From NCBI RefSeq assembly GCF_900156745.1, contig NZ_LT707065.1, positions 3,038,001-3,102,000 on the forward strand: a DNA stretch of 64,000 bases. The letters are read 5' to 3'. A program made the position numbers and the translations under genes. The DNA comes from Achromobacter sp. MFA1 R4. Lineage in GTDB: Bacteria; Pseudomonadota; Gammaproteobacteria; Burkholderiales; Burkholderiaceae_B. The notes beneath the pieces are model-generated. The model ran no database searches. It saw nothing but the letters and a program-made list of their open reading frames with translations, and was not told the DNA's origin. This document shows, in pieces, positions 25,024-33,674 of the stretch (its first letter is position 1; every line of letters begins with the position of its first letter).

Positions 25024-25809
25024 GTGCAGGAATCCAAGGTCGCCGGCGCGGCGGCGTTCGGAAAGTTCATGGCGGTGCTGCAGGCCGTGGCCGATGCGCC
25101 GCAGCCCCCCACGGCCGCCGTGCTGGCGCGCGCCTGCGGCTATCCCCGTCCCACCGTCTACCGCATCCTTGCGGCGCTTGCCGAGCAGGGCATGGTGTCC
25201 GAGTCCGGCGGCGCGTATCGCCTGGGGCACCGCCTGATGTCGCTGGCCAGCCGGGCGTGGGGCCAGTTCGACCTGCGCGCGGCGCTGGCGCCGGAGCTCC
25301 AGTCGCTGCGCGACCAGACCGGCGAAACCGTCCACCTGGCCGTTCCCGCCGGCCACGAAATGATCTACATCGACAAGCTGGAAAGCCCCGGCCCCGTGCG
25401 CATGGTGTCGCGCGTGGGCGCCTCGGTCGCGCTGCATTCCAGCGCGGTGGGCAAGGCCTATCTGGCGGCGCTGGACGAGGCCGCGCGCGAGCGCGTGCTG
25501 CGCGACCTGCCCCTGCCCGCCAGGATGCCCGCCACCTTGAACAGCCTGTCCGCGTTGCGCGAGGCGCTGGGCGAGGCGGCCGCGCGGGGATACGCTATCG
25601 ACAACGAAGAAAACGAACCCGGCATCGTCTGCTACGGGGTGGCGCTGTGCGACGCGGCCGGCAGGCCGGTCGCCGGCGTCAGCGTCAGCACGCTGCTGTT
25701 CCGCCGGCGCGACGACCCGCAGTCGGCCTATATCGAACCCCTGCTGCGGCTGCGCGACGCCGCCGCGGCCAAACTCGCCGTCCTGCCGGTATCGTCCGGC
25801 GGCGCCTGA
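25024..25809 (+). CDS. IclR-family regulator, probably KdgR-like
   Basis: A 261-residue transcription factor with an N-terminal winged helix (about 10-70: FGKFMAVLQAVADAP, then the recognition helix region CGYPRPTVYRILAAL) and a C-terminal IclR effector domain (LHSSAVGKAYLAAL, then DNEENEPGIVCYGVALCDAAG, the highly conserved E-x-x-P-G-x-x-C-x-A block). The start is a GTG at 25024, six bases after a GGGGA ribosome-binding stretch; upstream in-frame codons run through the antisense of uvrA and the promoter region. It is followed after 22 bases by an aldolase and a sugar-acid kinase gene, so 2-keto-3-deoxygluconate or its phosphate is the likely effector. Confidence 0.88.
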   Translation: MQESKVAGAAAFGKFMAVLQAVADAPQPPTAAVLARACGYPRPTVYRILAALAEQGMVSESGGAYRLGHRLMSLASRAWGQFDLRAALAPELQSLRDQTGETVHLAVPAGHEMIYIDKLESPGPVRMVSRVGASVALHSSAVGKAYLAALDEAARERVLRDLPLPARMPATLNSLSALREALGEAAARGYAIDNEENEPGIVCYGVALCDAAGRPVAGVSVSTLLFRRRDDPQSAYIEPLLRLRDAAAAKLAVLPVSSGGA

Positions 25810-25831
25810 CCGTCAGCCCCAGAGGAAAACC

Positions 25832-26482
25832 ATGACCGCAACTGCTGCTCCCATCGCCTCCAAGCTTGCCGCCCTGCTCGCCGCCCGGGTCGTGCCCGTG
25901 CTGCGCTATACCGACGCCGCGACCGCGGCGTATGCGGCCGAAGTCGCGGTCGCGGCGGGCTGCACCACGCTCGAGCTCACCTGGACCATTCCGGGGGTGA
26001 CGGATCTCGTGCGCGCGCTGCGCGACAAGCACGGCGCGGCGCTGCTGCTGGGCGTGGGCACCGTGCTGGACGAGGCCCAGGCGCGCGAAGCGCTGGTGGC
26101 GGGCGCGGACTTCCTGGTGTCGCCCGCGCTGTCGACCGAAATCGTGGACATGGCGCACGCCGCCGATGCCCTGTGCCTGCTGGGCGCCTTCACGCCCACG
26201 GAAGTGCTGGCCGCGCGCCGGGCGGGCGTGGACGTGGTGAAGGTCTTCCCCGCGGACACCGGCGGTCCCCGGCACCTGGCCGCGCTGAAGTCGGTCTTCC
26301 CGGACACGATCTTCTGCCCCACGGGCGGCATCACGCAGGAAAACATGGGCACGTACTTCGCGGCCGGCGCCGGCCTGGTCGGCATCGGCAGCAATCTTTA
26401 CGACAAGGCCGCGTTCGCCGCGCGCGACACCGCCGCGCTGGTGGCCCAGATCACCCGGACCCGCGAGGCCGCCCATGGCTGA
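25832..26482 (+). CDS. 2-dehydro-3-deoxy-phosphogluconate/galactonate aldolase
   Basis: A 216-residue class I aldolase of the KDPG/KHG family. It splits 2-keto-3-deoxy-6-phosphogluconate into pyruvate and glyceraldehyde 3-phosphate in Entner-Doudoroff-type sugar-acid catabolism. The catalytic glutamate is Glu48 in LELTWT (the E-V/L-T-x-R/T position) and the Schiff-base lysine is Lys137 in VVKVFPAD. The phosphate-binding CPTGGI block is at 162-167 and GVGTVLDE at 74-81. The usual Arg of the E-V-T-L-R motif is replaced (TWT), as occurs in some divergent members, so the exact stereochemistry (gluconate or galactonate series) is open. The reading frame overlaps the kinase gene by eight bases. Confidence 0.88.
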   Translation: MTATAAPIASKLAALLAARVVPVLRYTDAATAAYAAEVAVAAGCTTLELTWTIPGVTDLVRALRDKHGAALLLGVGTVLDEAQAREALVAGADFLVSPALSTEIVDMAHAADALCLLGAFTPTEVLAARRAGVDVVKVFPADTGGPRHLAALKSVFPDTIFCPTGGITQENMGTYFAAGAGLVGIGSNLYDKAAFAARDTAALVAQITRTREAAHG

Positions 26483-27404
26483 TTTCGACATCGTTGCGCT
26501 GGGCGAGCCGCTGGTCGAGCTGAACCAGACCCACAAGGGCCAGCGCCAATACCTGCAGGGTTTCGGGGGCGACACCTCCAATGCGGCCATCGCCGCGGCC
26601 CGCCAGGGCGCGCGCTGCGCGTACCTGACCCGGGTCGGCAATGACGCCTTCGGCCAGCAGTTCCTGGACCTGTGGCGCACCGAGAACGTCGACACGTCTG
26701 GCGTGCAGGTGGACGACGACGCGCACACAGGGCTGTACTTCGTGCAGCACGGGCCGGACGGCCATGCCTTCAGCTATCTGCGGCGCGATTCCGCGGCCAG
26801 CCGGATGACGCCGGCCAGCCTGGACGGCGGACTGATCGAACGCGCCCGCTTCCTGCACGTTTCCGGCATCAGCATGGCCATCAGCACCAGCGCCTGCGAT
26901 ACGGTCTTCGCCGCCATCGCGCGCGCGCAGGGCGCCGGCGTCCAGGTCAGCCTGGATTCGAACCTGCGGCTGCGCCTGTGGCCGGTGGACCGCGCCCGCG
27001 CCATCCTGCGCGAGGCGATGCGTGCGGCGGATCTCTTCCTGCCCAGCATGGACGACATGCAGCACCTGACGGGCAACGACGACCCCGAGCGCACGCTGGA
27101 CTGGATCCGCGACGGCGGCGCGCCGGGCGTGGTGGTGCTGAAGCTGGGCAAGGACGGCTCCATCATCGACGACGGGCGCACCCGCACGCCCATGCCGGCC
27201 CTGCGCGTGCAGGCCGTCGACGCGACAGGGGCGGGCGACTGCTTTGCCGGCAGCCTGCTGGCGCGCCGGTGCCAGGGGGATTCCTGGGAAGAGGCCGTGC
27301 GCTATGCCAATACGGCGGCGGCGTTGTCCACCTTGGGCTATGGCGCGGTCGACCCCCTGCCGCGCGCCGAACAGGTGTGGGAACGCCTCAAAACAGGCGG
27401 CTGA
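26475..27404 (+). CDS. kdgK: 2-dehydro-3-deoxygluconokinase, PfkB family
   Basis: This 309-residue ribokinase-like enzyme would phosphorylate 2-keto-3-deoxygluconate at C6, giving the substrate of the aldolase encoded just before it. The first PfkB signature is GGDTSNAAIAAARQG (31-45) and the second is DATGAGDCFAGS (249-260) with Asp255 as catalytic base and the GAG anion hole. SGISMAISTSA and SLDSNLRLRLW are also typical KdgK blocks. It starts inside the last codons of the aldolase gene, an overlap that points to coupled translation. No uptake system or dehydratase is next to it, so the substrate must come from a distant locus. Confidence 0.9.
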   Translation: MADFDIVALGEPLVELNQTHKGQRQYLQGFGGDTSNAAIAAARQGARCAYLTRVGNDAFGQQFLDLWRTENVDTSGVQVDDDAHTGLYFVQHGPDGHAFSYLRRDSAASRMTPASLDGGLIERARFLHVSGISMAISTSACDTVFAAIARAQGAGVQVSLDSNLRLRLWPVDRARAILREAMRAADLFLPSMDDMQHLTGNDDPERTLDWIRDGGAPGVVVLKLGKDGSIIDDGRTRTPMPALRVQAVDATGAGDCFAGSLLARRCQGDSWEEAVRYANTAAALSTLGYGAVDPLPRAEQVWERLKTGG

Positions 27405-27422
27405 GCCCCTGGAATCGGCCCG

Positions 27423-27453
27423 TTGGCGTGCTTTTCAGATTTCAGGCTAAAAT
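27423..27453 (+). promoter_or_regulatory. Possible promoter of the 42-residue protein gene
   Basis: A TAAAAT -10-like hexamer at 27448-27453 follows a weak TTGGCG at 27423-27428 with a 19-base spacer, longer than ideal. It would start a transcript about 75 bases before the small gene. The kinase operon could also read through, since no terminator separates them. Confidence 0.3.
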
Positions 27454-27536
27454 GCCAAGTTATCCGAATTTTTTTCCGCCAGCCCATTTTCCGGTTGTGC
27501 GGGCCAATTTCCGCGAATTCAACAGGAGAAATCAAC

Positions 27537-27665
27537 ATGGCTGAACGCAAACGCGTGCGTCGTAACACCCTGGAACGCCGTTGCCTGGGCAAGGCCTTCA
27601 AGCGCTTGTTCGTCAAGTCGCCCAAGGGTGTGTTCAAGATGCTGGAAAAGATCAAGCGCGTCTAA
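27537..27665 (+). CDS. Small, highly basic 42-residue protein of unknown function
   Basis: I do not recognise this protein. It starts MAERKRVRRNTLERRCLGKA and ends MLEKIKRV; about 17 of 42 residues are Lys or Arg and only four are acidic, with a predicted amphipathic helix in the second half. The case for a real gene is strong: an AGGAG ribosome-binding site at 27524-27528 with eight-base spacing, an upstream -10-like element, and a strong intrinsic terminator 41 bases after the stop. Such charge could mean binding to RNA, ribosomes or DNA, or an antimicrobial/toxin peptide, but nothing in the sequence decides between these. It may be read from its own promoter or from the kdg operon. Confidence 0.75.
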   Translation: MAERKRVRRNTLERRCLGKAFKRLFVKSPKGVFKMLEKIKRV

Positions 27666-27706
27666 TCGACGTGTCTGGCTGGTGGATCCTTGGGCCGGCT
27701 GGCCGG

Positions 27707-27745
27707 AAAAAAAACCGCAGGGCGCGAGCCTTGCGGTTTTTTTTT
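27707..27745. terminator. Bidirectional intrinsic terminator
   Basis: Arms AAAAAAAACCGCA (27707-27719) and TGCGG plus a nine-T run (27732-27745) enclose a 12-base loop. The A-run/T-run symmetry lets it end both the rightward small-protein transcript and the leftward LysR transcript that stops at 27763. Confidence 0.85.
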
Positions 27746-27762
27746 GCCTGCGCGGGGGCGCC

Positions 27763-28728
27763 TTAGCCCTGCGGCGGACCGAGCTTGGGCCGGATGAAAT
27801 CCATGAAGGCGCGCGTCTTGGCCGGCTGGATGCTGGACGGGTACACCACGTAGATCGAGATCGGGTCCACCGACCAGCCCGGCAGCACGCGCCGGAGCGA
27901 ATTGCGCTGGATGATGGGTTCCAGCGCCTGGCAATGCGGCATGCGGGTGATGGCCAGGTCCAGCCCGGCCAGCGTGCCCGCGATGCTCATGTTGTTGGCG
28001 GCCAGATGGCCCTTGACGGGCACCCGCTGCGAGATGACGCCGTTTTGCAGCGTCCAGTAGGAGTGCGCTTCGTCGATGGTCGTGCGCAGGCACTGATGCT
28101 GCGACAGGTCGGCGGCCGTCTGCGGTTCGCCGTGGCGTTCCAGATAGCGGTCGGATGCGTACAGGTGGGTTTCCAGCACCACCAGTTCCTGGACCACCGC
28201 GCCTTCGATGGCGCGCAGCGGCGTGCCGTTGCCGTTGCCGTTGTCGGTCGACGCGACCGGATAATCGGCCTCCCGGCCGAAGCGCAGCACCACGTCGAAC
28301 GGCGTGCCCTGCGCGTCCGAGGCGGTCATCATGCTCAGGTCGAACTCGCATTCCACGTCGGGATACTGTTCGAGGAACTCGTTGATGGTTTCGGGCAGCA
28401 GCCAGATCGCCAGGCTGAACGGCATGGACACCCGCAGGTTGCCCGACGGGCCGCCCGACAGCGACAGGAGCTGCTCGTGCGCCAGGCGGGCTTCGTCGAT
28501 GAGGCCCTGGCAGCGGCGCATGTAGGCCGCGCCCGCCTCCGTGAGATCGAGCCGGCGCGTGTTGCGGTTGATGAGGCGCAGCCCGATCGCGCGCTCGAGC
28601 TCGTTGATCCGGCGCGATAGCGTCGAGGTCGGCATGTCCAGCGCGCGCGCCGCCTGGCTGAAGCTTTTGCGCTTGGCAACCTCCACGAACAGGGCGATGT
28701 CATTAAGCTGGACGGGCGAGGCTTCCAT
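27763..28728 (-). CDS. LysR-family transcriptional regulator
   Basis: A 321-residue regulator. The N-terminal helix-turn-helix (about 8-66) has AKRKSFSQAARALDMPTST and LSRRINELERAIGLRLINRN, the pattern of the large CrgA/DmlR-like LysR group that often controls divergent oxidoreductase or transport genes. The effector domain runs from about 95 to 300 (NLRVSMPFSLAIWLLPETI at the start; C-terminal YPSSIQPAKTRAFMDFIRPKL). The divergent neighbour is a glycosyltransferase gene 222 bases away, and a 20-base inverted repeat in the interval could be its operator. Ligand unknown. Confidence 0.9.
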   Translation of the reverse strand: MEASPVQLNDIALFVEVAKRKSFSQAARALDMPTSTLSRRINELERAIGLRLINRNTRRLDLTEAGAAYMRRCQGLIDEARLAHEQLLSLSGGPSGNLRVSMPFSLAIWLLPETINEFLEQYPDVECEFDLSMMTASDAQGTPFDVVLRFGREADYPVASTDNGNGNGTPLRAIEGAVVQELVVLETHLYASDRYLERHGEPQTAADLSQHQCLRTTIDEAHSYWTLQNGVISQRVPVKGHLAANNMSIAGTLAGLDLAITRMPHCQALEPIIQRNSLRRVLPGWSVDPISIYVVYPSSIQPAKTRAFMDFIRPKLGPPQG

Positions 28729-28827
28729 AGGCGTTCCGAATTGGGCCGCCCGAGTTTACGCCAGGACGGCGCACGGCCCAATGACCCGCGGCGCGCGGGG
28801 CATCGAAAAAGCCGCACGGATTGTCAG

Positions 28828-28847
28828 ATTTGATTGCAAATTCAAAT
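28828..28847. promoter_or_regulatory. Inverted repeat ATTTGA-N8-TCAAAT (candidate LysR operator)
   Basis: Perfect six-base arms at 28828-28833 and 28842-28847, 100 bases upstream of the LysR start and 104 before the divergent glycosyltransferase. Twenty-base AT-rich dyads of this type are usual LysR binding sites, and this one is conspicuous in GC-rich surroundings. Confidence 0.45.
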
Positions 28848-28950
28848 GCCGTGGCATCGGTTCGCCCAGGCATATCCCCTACACTGCAGGCGACAACATA
28901 AGAACCAAGACCGCAGCGGTTTCCTGAAGATCGCAAGGGGCTCAGCAGGC

Positions 28951-29886
28951 ATGACCGACACACCGATTTTTTTCACCGTTCTGACGCCAACCTACAACCG
29001 GGCAGGCACTCTGCACCGCGTCTATGAATCGCTCTGCCGGCAGAGCTTCCGCAATTTCGAATGGGTGGTGGTGGACGACGGCTCCACCGACAACACGCAC
29101 GAGTCCATCCTGCACTGGCAGTCGCTGGCCGATTTTCCGATCCGCTACGTCTGGCAGAACAATCAGCACAAGAAGACGGCCTTCAACCGGGGCGTGCGCG
29201 AGGCGCGCGGCCAGATGATCGTCGGCCTGGACAGCGACGACGAAATGCCGGCCGACGCGCTGGCCATTTTTCACGAGGCCTGGAACGCCATCCCGCCCGC
29301 CCGGCGCGAATCCTATTTCGCCATCACCGGCCTGTGCGCGCGTCCCGACGGCTCCATCGTGGGCGACCGCTACCCGCAGGACGTCTTCGACAGCACGGCG
29401 GTCGACGTATATTTCCGCTATCGCATCAAGGGCGAGAAATTCGGCTGTATGCGCACCGACATCCTCAGGAAGTACCCCTTTCCCGAGGACGTCGCGGGTT
29501 TCGTGCCGGAAAGCCTGGTCTGGTGGGCGGTGGCGCGTGCCGGCTACCTGAGCCGCTTCATCAACCGCGTCGTTCGCACCTACCACGACACGCCCGGCGG
29601 CCTGAGCCAGGGCGCGGTATCCGTGTCCAACAATGCCCAGGGCCTGTACCTGCTGGCCTGGGACATGCTGCAGCACCACCTGGAATTCTTCCGCTACCGG
29701 CCGCGCGAATTCATGATGGCGGCGGCGCGCTACACGCGCTTTCGCCTGCACCTGAAGCACTCGGGCGTGCCGACGGCCGTGCAGGCCTACCGGCTCAACA
29801 ACCCCCTCGCGGCGTTTCTCGTGGGGGTGATGTATCCGCTGGGCTATGCGCTGTACCGCCGCGACCGCCGCCGCGGCGTGGCCTAG
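28951..29886 (+). CDS. Family 2 glycosyltransferase
   Basis: A 311-residue GT-A enzyme that would transfer a sugar from a nucleotide donor to a surface polysaccharide or lipid. The fold begins at the N-terminus (TVLTPTYNRAGTLHRVYESL), the nucleotide-binding strand VVVDDGSTDNT is at 39-49, and the metal-binding DxD is DSDD at 94-97. The C-terminal half has no transmembrane segment except a weak hydrophobic stretch near the end (AAFLVGVMYPLGYALY). The ATG at 28951 was chosen because the fold starts immediately after it; an earlier in-frame start would add residues without family pattern. It stands alone, with no other polysaccharide genes near, and is divergent from a LysR gene. Confidence 0.87.
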   Translation: MTDTPIFFTVLTPTYNRAGTLHRVYESLCRQSFRNFEWVVVDDGSTDNTHESILHWQSLADFPIRYVWQNNQHKKTAFNRGVREARGQMIVGLDSDDEMPADALAIFHEAWNAIPPARRESYFAITGLCARPDGSIVGDRYPQDVFDSTAVDVYFRYRIKGEKFGCMRTDILRKYPFPEDVAGFVPESLVWWAVARAGYLSRFINRVVRTYHDTPGGLSQGAVSVSNNAQGLYLLAWDMLQHHLEFFRYRPREFMMAAARYTRFRLHLKHSGVPTAVQAYRLNNPLAAFLVGVMYPLGYALYRRDRRRGVA

Positions 29887-29944
29887 CCGCACCGCCGCGC
29901 GCGTCAGGCAGGCCGCGACAGGCCGCCGCTACTGGCCGGCCACA

Positions 29945-30685
29945 TCAGGCGGGCGCGCCATGCCCCAGCCCCAGGTATACCTCCACCACGCGCGGGTCCT
30001 GCGCCACCTCGGCGGCAGGCCCTTCCAGCGTGACCGTGCCGGTCTCCAGCACGTAGGCGTAGTCGGCCACCTGCAGCGCCGCGCGCGCGTTCTGCTCGAT
30101 GAGCAGGATGGACACGCCCATCTCCCGCAGCCGCGCGACGATGCGAAACACCTCGCGCACGATGCGCGGCGCCAGGCCCAGGCTCGGCTCGTCCAGCATC
30201 AGCAGGCGCGGCTTGGCCATCAATGCGCGGCCGACGGCCAGCATCTGGCGCTCGCCGCCGGAGAGCGTGCCGGCAAGCTGGTCGCGCCGCTCCTGCAGGC
30301 GGGGGAACAGGCCATAGACCTCGGCCAGGGTCTGGTCCTGGTCGCGCACGCCGCGCCGATAGCGGTCGAAGGCGCCCAGCATGAGGTTGTCTTCCACCGT
30401 CATCTCGGCGAAGAGTTCGCGCTTTTCGGGCACCAGGTTCATGCCGGCGGCCACCATTTCCTCGATCTCGGCGTGTTCCTGCGCTTTGCCGCCGAACACG
30501 ATCCGGCCTTGCGAGGGCAGCACCCCCATGATGGCCGACAGCAGGGTGGTCTTGCCCGCGCCGTTCGGGCCGATCACGGTGACGATCTGGCCTTCGCCGA
30601 CGTCCAGGCCGACGCCCGAGACGGCTTCCACCTTGTCGTAGGCCACGCGCAGGTCGCGCACTTCCAGCAGTTTCGCGCTCATCAT
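29945..30685 (-). CDS. livF: Branched-chain amino-acid-type ABC transporter ATPase LivF
   Basis: Second ATPase of a HAAT-family importer, 246 residues. Walker [10 protein letters not shown] is at 39-47, the signature is [15 protein letters not shown], and Walker B ends [11 protein letters not shown], all standard for LivF; the 17-residue C-terminal tail after VEVYLG is typical too. Its start overlaps the stop of the LivM-LivG fusion gene as ATGA. As the last gene of the long leftward operon it probably serves uptake of the aromatic compound broken down by the upstream enzymes rather than amino acids. Confidence 0.92.
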   Translation of the reverse strand: MMSAKLLEVRDLRVAYDKVEAVSGVGLDVGEGQIVTVIGPNGAGKTTLLSAIMGVLPSQGRIVFGGKAQEHAEIEEMVAAGMNLVPEKRELFAEMTVEDNLMLGAFDRYRRGVRDQDQTLAEVYGLFPRLQERRDQLAGTLSGGERQMLAVGRALMAKPRLLMLDEPSLGLAPRIVREVFRIVARLREMGVSILLIEQNARAALQVADYAYVLETGTVTLEGPAAEVAQDPRVVEVYLGLGHGAPA

Positions 30686-32475
30686 TCCACTCCGCCCAGA
30701 TAGGCCTCAAGCACCGCGGGATTCTGCTGGATCTCGGCCGGCAGGCCTTCGGCGATCTTCTCGCCAAAGTCCATGACCACCACGCGATCCACCAGCCCCA
30801 TCACGAAGTCCATGTCGTGTTCGACCAGCAGGATGGCCATGCCTTCGGCGCGCAGCCGCTTCAGCAGGTCCGCCAGTTCGCACTTTTCCTGGTAGCGCAG
30901 GCCCGCCGCCGGCTCGTCCAGCAGCAGGATGCAGGGATCCGAGGCCAGGGCGCGCGCGATCTCCAGGATGCGCTGCTGTCCCAGGGCCAGCGAGCCGGCC
31001 TCGTCGTGCAGATGCTTGCCCAGGCCCACGCGCTCGACCTGGCGCGCGGCCTCGGCCAGCAGGCGCGCCTCTTCCGGCCGGTCCAGGCGCCACGCCGCGG
31101 GCAGCACGCCGCGATGGCCGCGCAGGTGCGCGCCGATGGCGACGTTCTCCAGCACGCTCATGCGGCCCAGCAGGCGCACGTGCTGGAACGTGCGCGACAG
31201 GCCCAGCCGCGCGATCTTGCGGGCGCCCACGCCGGCCACGGGCTGGCCCAGCAGCGTGACCTGGCCCGAGGTCGGCGTGTCCACGCCCGAGATCTGGTTG
31301 AACATCGTGCTCTTGCCCGCGCCGTTGGGACCGATCAGCGCCAGCACCTCGCCGGCCCGGATCTCCAGGTTCATGGCGTTGTTCGCCACCAGGCCGCCGA
31401 ACTTGCGCGTCACGTCCACGGCCTTGAGCACCACTTCGCCGCGCGGCGGCATGGCGCGCCGGGGCAGCGGCTCGGCCGTCATGTCGACACGGCGCGGCTG
31501 CCGCTTGACCGGCACCCAGCGCGTCAGCACGGGCCACAGGCCGCTGCGCGCGCGGTGCAGCAGCAGCACCATGCCGAAGCCGAAGACGATCACCTCGAAG
31601 TTGCCGGACTGGCCCAGCACCTTGGGCAAGAGGTCCTGCAGCCATTGCTTGAGCACCGTGAAGACGCCCGCGCCGACCAGCGCGCCCCAGACCTGTCCGG
31701 CGCCGCCGATGACGGTCATGAACAGGTATTCGATGCCCATCTGCAGGCCGAAGGGGTTGGGATTCACGAAGCGCTGCATGTGCGCGTACAGCCAGCCCGA
31801 GGCGCAGGCCTGCAGCGCCGCGATGACGAAGATCACCATGCGCGAGCGCGCCGTGTCCACGCCCATCGATTCGGCCATCACGCGCCCGCCCTTGAGCGCC
31901 CGGATCGCGCGGCCTTCCCGCGAATCCAGCAGGTTTTGCGTGGACCATACCGCGACCAGCAGAAAGGCCCAGATCAGGTAGTAGATGCTGCCGCCCTGCG
32001 TGAGCGGCCAGCCGAACAGGTTGATGGCCGGGATGTCCGGGATGCCGGTGTGCCCGCCCAGGCCCTCGACGGACCCGAAGACGAAATACAGCGACAGGCC
32101 CCAGGCGATGGTGCCCAGCGGCAGGAAGTGGCCCGACAGCTTCAGCGTGATGGCGCCCAGCAGGTAGGCCAGCGCCAGCGTCAGGGCCAGCCCGGCCAGG
32201 AGCGTGAGCCAGGGCGACGCGCCCAGCCAGGCAAGCCAGGACGGCAGGGTGTCGGCCCGGGTGGTGAGCAGGGCCGTGGTGTAGGCGCCCACGCCCACGA
32301 AGGCGGCCTGCCCGAAGCTGGTGAGGCCGCCGACGCCGGTCAGCAGCACCAGGCCCAGCGCCACCAGGGCGTACAGGCCGATGTAGTTCAGCAGCGTGAC
32401 GTAGAACGGCGGCAGCACCAGGGGGCCGAGCGCCAGCAGGGCCAGGAAGGCGAGGAGGATGTGGCGCGGGGTCAT
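30682..32475 (-). CDS. livM/livG: Fused LivM permease - LivG ATPase of a HAAT importer
   Basis: One 597-residue chain carries two transporter components. Residues about 1-310 are a LivM-type permease with eight or nine membrane helices, including [24 protein letters not shown] LivM sequence (the block [19 protein letters not shown]). After a short cytoplasmic linker (about 310-345, basic and proline-rich) comes a LivG ATPase with Walker [10 protein letters not shown] near 380 and signature [15 protein letters not shown] near 495, where LALGQ replaces LSGGQ as is usual for LivG. It overlaps livH and livF by four bases each. Such fusions occur in other betaproteobacteria; here it fixes permease and ATPase in a one-to-one ratio. 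Confidence 0.93.
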   Translation of the reverse strand: MTPRHILLAFLALLALGPLVLPPFYVTLLNYIGLYALVALGLVLLTGVGGLTSFGQAAFVGVGAYTTALLTTRADTLPSWLAWLGASPWLTLLAGLALTLALAYLLGAITLKLSGHFLPLGTIAWGLSLYFVFGSVEGLGGHTGIPDIPAINLFGWPLTQGGSIYYLIWAFLLVAVWSTQNLLDSREGRAIRALKGGRVMAESMGVDTARSRMVIFVIAALQACASGWLYAHMQRFVNPNPFGLQMGIEYLFMTVIGGAGQVWGALVGAGVFTVLKQWLQDLLPKVLGQSGNFEVIVFGFGMVLLLHRARSGLWPVLTRWVPVKRQPRRVDMTAEPLPRRAMPPRGEVVLKAVDVTRKFGGLVANNAMNLEIRAGEVLALIGPNGAGKSTMFNQISGVDTPTSGQVTLLGQPVAGVGARKIARLGLSRTFQHVRLLGRMSVLENVAIGAHLRGHRGVLPAAWRLDRPEEARLLAEAARQVERVGLGKHLHDEAGSLALGQQRILEIARALASDPCILLLDEPAAGLRYQEKCELADLLKRLRAEGMAILLVEHDMDFVMGLVDRVVVMDFGEKIAEGLPAEIQQNPAVLEAYLGGVE

Positions 32476-33512
32476 TCGTCTTCTTCCTCGACGTGATGGC
32501 TTTTGAGTGAACGCCAGAGCAGCACGGGGATGATCAGCGTGAACACGATGATTTCTTTGTAGGCGCTGGCCCAGAACGACGAGAACGCCTCGATCAGGCC
32601 GACCAGCACGGCGCCCGCCGCGGCCAGCGGATAGCTCACCAGGCCGCCGATGATCGCGCCCACGAAGCCCTTCAGGCTGACCATGAAGCCCGAATCGAAA
32701 TACATGGTGGTGATCGGCGCGATGAGGATGCCCGAGACGGTGCCGATCAGCGCGGCCAGAAAGAACGTGGCCTTGCCCGCGAATACCGGCGAAATGCCCA
32801 TCAGGCGCGCGCCGATCCGGTTGAACGCCGCGGCCCGCAGCGCCTTGCCGTACATCGAGCGTTCAAAGAACTGGTACAGCACGACGATAAGCACCACCGA
32901 CACCGCCACCACCCACAGCGCCTGGCTGTTCACATTGACGGGGCCCAGCGCCAGGCTGGCGTCGCTGAACGGCGCAGTGCGCGCGCCTTCCGCGCCGAAC
33001 GCCAGCAGTCCCAGCCCGACCAGCGCCAGGTGGACCGCGATGGACACGATCAGCAGCACCAGCGTCGAGGCCGACGCGATCGGCTGGTAGAACAGGCGAT
33101 AGAGCTGCGGTCCCATCGGCACCAGCAGCAGCAGCGTCAGCAGCGCCTGCACCGCCATCGGCAATTGCGCCAGCGGCAACCGGTACAGCAGCAGCGCCAG
33201 CGCCAGCGGGTAGATCACCTTGGCCGCCATGCGCCAGTGCGCGCGGCCGCGGCCGGGGCGCTTGCGGCGCGCCATGAGGTCGGCGAGGACCTCGGCCAGC
33301 GCGAAGGCCGCCAGCAGCCACACCAGCAGCACCGGCTTGCCGGCCTGCATGGCCGCCATGGTGAGCGCGCCGAAGGCGACGAACTCGCCCTGCGGGATGA
33401 ACAGCACGCGGGTGACGGTAAAGACCAGCAGGATGGACAACGCCAGGAGCGCGTAGATGGCGCCGTTGGTGATGCCGTCCTGCCCGAGTATCAAGGCAAT
33501 CTGTGCATTCAT
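32472..33512 (-). CDS. livH: Branched-chain amino-acid-type ABC transporter permease LivH
   Basis: A 346-residue inner-membrane permease of the HAAT family with about eight to nine hydrophobic helices. The opening [20 protein letters not shown] and the following [16 protein letters not shown] match LivH, and the [20 protein letters not shown] segment is the cytoplasmic loop that docks the ATPase (EAA-like). It is about 40 residues longer than E. coli LivH because of an inserted basic stretch near residue 80 ([19 protein letters not shown]). Its stop overlaps the fusion gene start. The 162 bases between it and the binding-protein gene hold a multi-hairpin repeat. Confidence 0.92.
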   Translation of the reverse strand: MNAQIALILGQDGITNGAIYALLALSILLVFTVTRVLFIPQGEFVAFGALTMAAMQAGKPVLLVWLLAAFALAEVLADLMARRKRPGRGRAHWRMAAKVIYPLALALLLYRLPLAQLPMAVQALLTLLLLVPMGPQLYRLFYQPIASASTLVLLIVSIAVHLALVGLGLLAFGAEGARTAPFSDASLALGPVNVNSQALWVVAVSVVLIVVLYQFFERSMYGKALRAAAFNRIGARLMGISPVFAGKATFFLAALIGTVSGILIAPITTMYFDSGFMVSLKGFVGAIIGGLVSYPLAAAGAVLVGLIEAFSSFWASAYKEIIVFTLIIPVLLWRSLKSHHVEEEDE

Positions 33513-33535
33513 GCGAAATTCCGGAAAACGGATTT

Positions 33536-33601
33536 CCCCCCGAAGCGCTGCGCGCTCCCCCCAGGGGCATGCCTGCGGACCGGCGGAGCCGGATCCGCGG
33601 C
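33536..33601. repeat. Dispersed three-hairpin intergenic repeat, copy A
   Basis: Begins CCCCCGAAGCGC and contains three successive stems: GCGC/GCGC around TGC-type loops, CCCC/GGGG, and GCGGACCGGC/GCCGGATCCGC. The same order of elements with closely matching sequence recurs at 51895-51970. It lies between livK and livH inside the operon, where it could slow or terminate part of the transcripts and protect the livK message end. Confidence 0.65.
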
Positions 33602-33674
33602 ATCCCGATGGGACGCGCAGAGACTGCTTCCTGGCGACGCCCCGCAGCGCATCTGAGCGTGGGTGGAAACCCTT

